Source of the DNA: Neofusicoccum parvum
Taxonomy: Eukaryota; Ascomycota; Dothideomycetes; Botryosphaeriales; Botryosphaeriaceae
Direction: 5' to 3'
Length of the DNA: 64,000 nucleotides
Assembly (NCBI GenBank): GCA_020912385.1
Contig: CP087219.1
Location: 1,426,001 to 1,490,000 of the forward strand
The notes beneath the pieces were generated by a model. The model was not told where the DNA came from, made no database searches, and was given only the letters and a program-made list of their open reading frames with translations. Shown piece by piece: positions 57,325-64,000 of the stretch (position 1 is the stretch's first letter; each line of letters opens with the position of its first letter). Position numbers and translations under genes: made by a program.

Positions 57325-59595
57325 ATGAACATCAACCGCGACCCGTTCGGCTTGCGCCCCCAGATCGCCCCCAAGAACGCCTTCTCCGTGCTGCAGCAGA
57401 CGGCCTCGCGCTCCGCCGCCAAGTACTCGCAGAAGATCGTCGAGAGCGGCCAGCAGGCCCTGGAATCCGGCCGCCAGGCCCTCGAAGACGCCGCCAACAG
57501 CGACCAGTGGGCCACGGTCCAACAGACCGCGACCGACGCCATGGCCTTCGCCGTCCCGCGCAACGTCCCCCAGTTCGACGGCCCGCAGCGCCGCTTCGAA
57601 GACGCGACCTGGCCCAGCTCCGGCCGCTCCCGCTTCCCAGACAATGGCGCTGCAGTCGCGAGCAGCAGCAGCAGCGCTCAGGGCGCCGGCGGTCCGCACA
57701 CCATGACGGACCGCCTGGGCGGCATGTTTGGCGACGGCAAGGAGCTGCCCATGTACAAGGACAAGCCGTACAACTACGGAGGCTCCGCGCGCCGGGGCTG
57801 GTTCCGCCGCCGGAGGTCGTTGGTGTTCGGCGTGCTCGCCTTCTTCGTATTCCTATACTGGTTTGGGCTGTTCTCGGGCTCGGAGGAGAAGAAGGGCGGC
57901 GCCGGCAGCAGCCTGTTCAGCGGCATCATGTCGTCCAGGCCGTCGGCCGTCGTCGATTGGGACGAGCGCCGCGAACGGGTGCGCGATGCGTTCAAGCTCA
58001 GCTGGGAAGCGTACGAGAATTACGCCTGGGGTACGCCGTGAGCGCCGACACCCCCTGCCACAGATGCTAATTCCGCGCCAGGCTACGACGAGTTCAGGCC
58101 GGTCTCGAAGAAGGGCCGCCAGATGGTGCCTGGCGGCATGGGCTGGATCATTGTGGATGCTCTTGACACGCTCATTCTCATGAACCTGACTACGCAGCTC
58201 ACCCACGCGCGCGAGTGGGTGTCGACTTCTTTGACCTACGACAAGGACCACGACGTCAATACGTTCGAGACGACCATCCGCATGTTGGGCGGCCTGCTTT
58301 CCGCGCATTACTTATCTACCGAATTCCCTCATTACGCACCCATTGCAATCGCGGAGGGCTCCGGCGGCGAGGATCTCTACCTAGAAAAGGCAACAGATCT
58401 GGCGGACCGTCTCCTGGGAGCATATGAGTCGAAATCCGGCATTCCGTACGCCAGCATCAACCTCAAGACTGGCGATGGCATTAAATCTCACGCCGATGGC
58501 GGTGCCTCGTCGACGGCTGAAGCGACCAGCCTTCAGCTGGAAATGAAGTACGTCGCCAAGCTGACCGGCGAGACCAACTACTGGGAAAAAGCCGAGAAGA
58601 TCATGGAAGTCATCGATGGTCTTGCCCCGCAGGACGGCCTTGTTCCAATCTTCATCAACCCTGACCATGGCATCTTCCAAGGCTCGAATATCCGTGTTGG
58701 CAGCCGCGGAGACTCGTACTACGAGTACCTCATCAAGCAGTATCTCCAGACCAACAAGCAGGAGCCGGTCTATCTCGAGATGTGGGATGAGTCCGTGTAT
58801 GGCATGCGCAAGCACTTGATCACGTACTCATCTGCAGCGAACCTGACTATCCTGGGAGAGCGCCCTAGCGGATTAGACGGCAAGCTTTCACCTAAGATTG
58901 ACCACTTGGTCTGTTTCCTGCCCGGTACTATCGCGCTGGGTGCGACGATGGGGAAGACAGAAGCGGAGGCGCGCCAGAGCCCTTCGTGGGGAAAGAAGCA
59001 GGAGGACGACATGGAGCTCGCGCGGGAGCTTATGAAGACCTGCTGGGGTATGTACAAGGTCGCGGCCACCGGACTGGCGCCGGAGATCACCTACTTTAAC
59101 GTCGACGATCCCCCGCGTATGTGGGAGAGCTGGGGCGACAAAGTCACGAGCCCGGCCGAACTGGACGACAGCGACGAGGCGAACTGGAAGTCGGATTACG
59201 TGATCAAGTCGGCGGATAGGCACAACCTGCAGCGTCCCGAGACGGTGGAGTCGCTGTTCTACATGTGGCGGATCACGGGTGAGAACAAGTACCGCGAGTG
59301 GGGCTGGGAGATGTTCCAGGCCTTTGTCAAGCACACGCTGGTCGAGGACGGCAGCGGCTTCACCTCGATCAACGACGTGACTCAGATCCCCCCGCCGAGC
59401 CGCGACAACATGGAGAGTTTCTGGCTGGCCGAGACTCTCAAGTACTTCTACCTTCTCTTTGGCTCGAACGACGTGCTGCCTCTGACCGACATTGTGTTTA
59501 ACACCGAGGCCCACCCGCTACCGACATTTGAGCTCGGTAAGCTGTTCAAGACGGGGTGGGAGAGGAAAGCGAAGGCCGGAGACAAATCGTCGTAA
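57325..59595 (+). CDS. GH47 class I alpha-1,2-mannosidase, type II membrane
   Basis: Two exons, 57325-58030 and 58082-59595, give 739 aa. Start MNINRDPFGLRPQIAPKNAF. A basic RRGWFRRRRSLVFGV precedes a single membrane anchor VLAFFVFLYWFGLF near residues 175-190, the usual ER/Golgi type II topology. GH47 core: FKLSWEAYENYAWGYDEFRP, GWIIVDALDTLILMNL, FETTIRMLGGLLSAHYLST, GSSTAEATSLQLEMKYVAKL-like region near 58500, HLVCFLPGTIALGATM, RHNLQRPETVESLFYMWRIT and the terminal calcium-binding Thr in TEAHPLP. The enzyme trims alpha-1,2-mannose from N-glycans in the secretory pathway. The intron (51 nt) falls in the Gly of AWGYDEF. Two Glu residues expected in the catalytic set appear in FETTIRMLGG and in PETVES. 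Confidence 0.95.
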
Positions 59596-60339
59596 TACGT
59601 GTCTGCTGTGTAATAAATCTAGAGGAGGACGGGAGGAAAAGATTTATTATAGCATTGGGCGTGTTTGGTCAACCAGGAGGTAGCATCTTTCATCGGCGTT
59701 TTGATTGAGCGGGGAACCAGCATAGAGATATCATTCCATTAACTTGTCACATTCACCATTGTTCTCTTCTTTCTCTTCTTTCTCTGCTTTACATTCGTTA
59801 TCTGATTCAGTCCGGAGCACCTCGGGATACTGTGATGGTCGCGCTGACGGCCAAGCGACGATATCGGCGATGATTCGGGATAATGAACAGCGAAAACCGG
59901 GCCGTCTCCGCAATCGGGGTCGGGGAGAGGATCGACAAAGGGACCAAGCTCCATCAGTCCGGGGCGGTGCGTCACCACTTGTTTCCGGCAATCACGATGG
60001 GGAGCTTTTTATCAAATATGGGGTGCTGGGGGATCTCGGACCCTCTCTACTCTGTCTTCACCAAAGTGGGTCCCTGCTTCGTGTCAGGGTCAAGCTTTCT
60101 CCGCACCATCTATCACCGAAGTCGGTGCTTCTCGGGGGAAGATAAAATCAATCTCTGAGTCGAGAGTTGGATACGGCGCTGGGATTTGTAAAGGTGGAAG
60201 ATCGGCTGACTCCGGTGCTCTGGATCTGGCTGGATTGACGAGGTATATCTTCCCCGGGTCTCTCTTGATACCGTGTCACTGATCTCTGAAAGTTTGGCCT
60301 TCGTTAGGACTCTCACCTGGCACCTGGGAGACAGCAACC
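59596..60339. other. Intergenic region with a short pyrimidine microsatellite
   Basis: TTCTCTTCTTTCTCTTCTTTC at about 59761-59785 is an imperfect CT-type repeat. The remainder is the 3' flank of the mannosidase gene and the promoter of the FMN enzyme gene. No gene seen. Confidence 0.5.
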
Positions 60340-61631
60340 ATGGCGCCCCCTACGGAGCACGATCTCAACTGCCTCACCATCAACGAGCTCGAGGCCATCG
60401 CCCGAGACAAGATGGACAAGCAAACACGAGACTACTACAACGAGGTAACATAAACCAACACACCACTCACCTGAACACATCCTCCTCTCTTTACCAAACC
60501 GCCAAACACCTATACTTAATGCCCCACCAGGGCGCCGACTCCAACTCCACCCTCCGCGAGAACATCACCGCCTACGCCAAATACCGCATCCGCCCGCGCG
60601 TCCTCCGCGACATCTCGCGCACCGACACGTCGACGCCCTGCTTCCCGCCCTTCCGCAACGCCTTCCCGCTCGGCGTCGCGCCCACGGCCATGCAGCGCCT
60701 CGCCCACCCCGACGGCGAGCTCGCGACGGCGCGGGCCTGCGCGCGTGCGGGGGTGGCCATGGGGCTGTCGTCGTTCGCGACGACATCGCTGGAGGAGGTG
60801 GCGGCGGCGGCGGGCGACGAGTGCCGGCGGCTGGGGCGGCCGCGCATCCCGCTGGTGCTGCAGCTGTACCTGTTCGAGGACCGGGCGCAGAGCGCGCGGC
60901 TGGTCGGGCGGGCGCGGGCCGCCGGCTTCGCGGCCGTCTTCCTGACCGTCGACACGCCGCTGCTGGGCCGCCGCAACGGCGAGATCAGGAACGCGTTCCG
61001 GCTGCCGCCGCACCTGCGCATCGCGAACTTCGAGGGCGGCGACGCGGGCGAGAGCGCCGCCGGCTACTGGGACGACGAGAGCGGCGAGCGGGTCCGGCCG
61101 AAGGGCCCGGTCAGGTTCCACACGCACGCGGCCAACCCGACGCTCAGTTGGGAGCGGGACGTGCGGTGGTTGAGGGAGGCGTGCGGGGACGGGCTGCAGG
61201 TGTGGGTGAAGGGCATCGCGACGGGCGAGGACGCGGCGCTGGCGGTGCGGTACGGCGTCGACGGCGTTGTGGTGTCGAATCATGGGGGCAGGCAGCTGGA
61301 CGGCGCGCTGGCGACGCTGGACGCGTTGCCGGAGGTCGTGGCGGCGGTGAAGGGACGGATCCCGGTGCACGTGGATGGCGGGATCAGGCATGGGACGGAT
61401 GTGTTCAAGGCGCTGGCGTTGGGTGCGGATTTTGTGTGGATTGGGCGCCCGGTGCTGTGGGGGTTGGCGTACAAGGGACAGGAGGGGGTGGAGCTGTGTT
61501 TGAGGCTGCTGAGGGATGAGTTCAGGTTGTGTATGGGGCTGGCGGGGACGGTGAAGGTGGAGGATATTACGAGGGATTATTTGGTCAAGGTGGACAGGGA
61601 CGGGTTTCCGGTGAGGCTGAGCAAGTTGTAA
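60340..61631 (+). CDS. FMN-dependent alpha-hydroxy-acid dehydrogenase/oxidase
   Basis: Two exons, 60340-60444 and 60531-61631, give 401 aa. The start is MAPPTEHDLNCLTINELEAI, then MDKQTRDYYNEGAD spans the intron. Core motifs of the FMN TIM-barrel family: YAKYRIRPRVLRDIS, PLGVAPTAMQRLAHPDGE, GLSSFATTSLEEVA, VLQLYLFEDRAQSARLV, FLTVDTPLLGRRNGEIRN, QVWVKGIATGEDA, the signature VVSNHGGRQLDGALATLDAL with catalytic His and Arg, VHVDGGIRHGTDVFKALALG, and ADFVWIGRPVLWGL. No cytochrome b5 or heme domain precedes it, so it is the glycolate/lactate oxidase-like branch, not cytochrome b2. It oxidises an L-2-hydroxy acid to a 2-keto acid; substrate is unclear. High GC (coding strand) is matched by a long antisense shadow frame. 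Confidence 0.93.
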
Positions 61632-61895
61632 CACGGTATGTGTTGTACAATACGCAGATATCAGATGTGTTTGAGTATCGGTGTAGGCTTGGCTGTTTAT
61701 CACTGGGTCCTGTTTACAGCGGTACGAGAGTTTTGCCCTCGTCTAGGATGGGTTTGGCACTCGTTTGCATATCTTCAATATCTCAAGGTTCGTAAATTAA
61801 TGAACAGCCCTATGGGTACGAGCATGTCTCGGGGGGCCTTAAAATGCGCCAAACGAGCGAACGAACGTGCTCCTCCTGCCAATTTTAGTAGCCGT

Positions 61896-62748
61896 TCAGT
61901 GATCGTCCCGCTCAAGCCACTTGGCACAAGCTTTGTAGAGATCTTCGAATGCCTTGTCATGGGCTACAATGCGGTCATAGACGTCTTGTCCGACCGTCTT
62001 GGCGAACTGCAGCAGACCGACGATGATGAAGTCACCGTACGACACTGTGCTCCCGTCAGCAATTAAGAAACATAGGGTATAAGGACAGCAATATCGATAG
62101 ATCCTCCTCCCTCCTTACCTTCGTTACCTAGGACGTAAGGACCGTCGTTCTTCTTCAACAAGGTGACCAGCTTCTCAATTGACCCCTTGGCCGCCGCCCA
62201 CGTCTTCTCAGGGTCTTGCTTCTTTTCGAGCTCGTCCAACGGCATGCCGAAGCGCACTTCACGCGTCTGGTGAAAGTAGGCAGCACTTCTCTCGGGGAGC
62301 ACGTGTCGCGGCACGCGGGGCATTATGATCGGCGCCAGGTTGACCGTCACTTGCGGCGTCGCTTCAGCTAGTATCGGCACGACGTCAGAGTCCAAACGCA
62401 GCGACGGCGTCGGCCAGCGCTTCTCCAGCTCGTGGGCGATTTTCATGCTGTCCATGACGTACGTGCCGTCCGGGAGCTGCGCGGCGGGAATGCTGTACTC
62501 GTAAGGAGCGCCCTTGTCATTGGGCGGCAGGCCGGTGGCGCGCAGGGTGGGAGCCACATCTGGGTACTCCAGCCACTCGGTCTTGTACTCGATGTTCTTG
62601 TAGTTGAGAGCCATTCGCGCTGGGCGGCCGTGTCAGCGGGCGCGTTCCACATCAGGGCTTGGCAGAGGAGCGGACTTTTCCATGGGTTAAGGGACCAGCA
62701 GGCGCAGCGGCCCTTGCTGGGCAGGTCGTACAGGATCACGGGCGCCAT
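61896..62748 (-). CDS. Glutathione S-transferase, fungal type
   Basis: Three exons, 62676-62748, 62119-62619 and 61896-62044, give 240 aa. The start is MAPVILYDLPSKGRCACWSL, a thioredoxin-fold strand with the SKGRCACWSLNPWK active-site region, continuing TRMALNYKNIEYKTEWLEYP after intron 1. PDGTYVMDSMKIAHELEKRW is the GSH-binding E/S-S-x-x-I region, with the usual Ser-Met or Glu-Ser; the alpha-helical C domain ends SYGDFIIVGLLQFAKTVGQD and KWLERDDH. It likely conjugates glutathione to electrophiles or acts as a peroxidase. Intron 1 uses a GTCCGC donor, weaker than the other introns, but joining gives the expected WKTRMALNY. Intron 2 interrupts the sequence before SYGDF. The closest fungal group is the Ure2/GstA-like or beta-etherase-like class; I cannot choose. 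Confidence 0.9.
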
Positions 62749-64000
62749 GGAGGATCGGAGGACGTCGGCCAGGGACTGTTAGTGTGAGACAGCTGGAAAA
62801 CAGCTGGAGTGTGGCATGATATGTTTAACGGAGCTATTGGTAAGCAGATGCCATGGGTAGGGCGTGGTATTGGTAGGGCGTGGGCGTGGGCGGGGCACGG
62901 GTGTCCCCGCATGACGTCCACCTGCGTCCATTGCAGCGCTGGGAGAAGGCAGTTGAAGGCTGGCGACCCAGCGACACCAGAACAGACCAGCGCATCCTGC
63001 TCGCCTCGCCCGTGTTGGTTGTCGCCGGCGGAGCAGGGCTGGGGCTCTGCCACCCTGCGTCAATCCTGGGCCTGTCGGGGCCGAGTCCTGGATCCCTCCA
63101 GACACCAACCAGCGCCCACCGTGTACGTCGTATCCGAGTCTATTTGCGCACACTGGCCCACTGGCACACGGGCACCCTGGCCCGCTGGAGCTGGTCGTCA
63201 GCACGGAACACGTCGTCTGGCAAGCTGGCTTGATTCGACCCGACCCAGAACGCAGCGCGACGCCGAACCGAGGTGTCCTCGACCCGGCCAGCCGGCCAGA
63301 GGTTTCTCGGGAGCGGTGGAGGCAAGCCGTTCCTGGCCGGCATGGCAGATTTAGGTTCGGGAGGAAATGTACAGGGCTGGCGAGCCAATGGTGTTGAGAA
63401 TGCGCATCATTCTTTGGCTTTGCGCTGCTTCATCTGCACGGCAGCGCTCCCCTTCATCTTATGCCACGCATCTCCAGAACATCCGGATGCATCCGCCCGG
63501 CAGCGCCCATTCCCCGGGTGTCTGAGAGCAGTGGCGGTGCGGGCGGGCGAAGGCCGTTTCCGCACGGGGCCAATGTCAGGCCACGGCAAGGCGGCGGGCT
63601 GTGCGACAGACAGAGGTTGGACGCGCTGGATTCCAGACGCAGTCTCCGGCAGAGCCAAGAGGCGGCGGGTTTCAGCGACAAGTGTTGCGCTGCTCTTGGG
63701 CTGGCGGCAGGGACCCCGGCGGACATGCGAGGCAGATCTGCAGGGACGCTCCGCTGCCCTTCCTCTCGAATCGCGACGCAGGCTCGGGCAAACGTGGGGA
63801 AGGGGGGCTTGGGGCGAGCAGCGCGCAAGAAGGCGATAAGACCCCGGCTGCCTCGCGCGGCCGTCTCGGGCACGGGGCGCCGGCGCGCCTCTGGCTGGCG
63901 GGCGGCGGGCGGCGGGCAGGCGCAGTGCAGGCGAGCAGCTGCGGGCCAGTCGACGGCGCGGTGCCAGCCGTCTGTTTTTACAGTTGCAGCCAAGCACTCT
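62749..64000. other. 1.25-kb GC-rich intergenic region at the window end
   Basis: Upstream of the GST gene. Two overlapping minus frames over 63400-63997 look like GC-rich shadows with no domain. Any neighbouring gene must begin outside the window. Confidence 0.45.

Noticed and set aside
60516..61703. 395-codon antisense frame over the FMN enzyme
   Set aside because: His/Arg/Pro-rich composition typical of a high-GC shadow; the sense strand has every catalytic motif.
63407..63997. 196-codon minus frame at the window end
   Set aside because: Arg/Ala/Pro-rich shadow; a second minus-strand frame of 179 codons overlaps it, which speaks against either being real.

Overview
This window is nuclear DNA from a filamentous ascomycete (Pezizomycotina). 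The evidence is short phase-consistent spliceosomal introns (about 45-70 nt, GTRNGY...YAG), a VelB velvet regulator, CFEM and HET-type sequences, BAR-PH-ArfGAP (Csx2-like) and GH47 proteins, and relics of fungal LTR and LINE retroelements. A Dothideomycetes-like origin is my impression from the protein sequences, not a demonstrated placement. Gene models were spliced by hand from the sequence; coordinates cover start to stop codon, introns included, and exons are listed in each entry.

Layout. 1-3.1 kb: gene-poor, with a decayed HET gene. 3.1-9.8 kb: a Q/H-rich protein, proteasome beta-3 (minus), mitoribosomal mL59 and the DEAD-box splicing helicase Prp28. 9.8-13.3 kb: an accessory pocket with a probable solo LTR, a 5'-truncated LINE with target-site duplication, a family of about 67-bp degenerate repeats and a small membrane-peptide ORF. 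13.3-25 kb (all minus): an MFS transporter, a 5-formyl-THF cyclo-ligase-like protein, the ArfGAP and a secreted class 3 lipase. 25.4-30 kb: a multi-spanning membrane protein and a 14-TM DHA2 drug transporter. 30-34.2 kb: gene-poor, with an intron-bearing tRNA-Glu(CTC) and a BTB gene broken by an in-frame stop. 34.4-46.5 kb: PI4-kinase Stt4 (minus), the ribosome-collision E3 ligase Hel2/ZNF598 and VelB. 48.2-54.8 kb: DGAT2, an STK19-family protein, a CFEM GPI protein and ribosomal protein eL38. 56.1-62.7 kb: a Cys-rich microprotein ORF, GH47 alpha-mannosidase, an FMN-dependent alpha-hydroxy-acid dehydrogenase and a glutathione S-transferase.

Most genes are housekeeping genes, and four divergent pairs share intergenic promoters of roughly 380-520 bp. 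There is no secondary-metabolite cluster, CRISPR array or prokaryote-style operon. The notable signals are the two decayed accessory genes (HET, BTB), the nested transposon/repeat pocket at 10-13 kb, the tRNA-Glu intron that can pair with its own anticodon, two genes whose start codon sits in a 3-nt or 8-nt coding exon, and two microprotein candidates.
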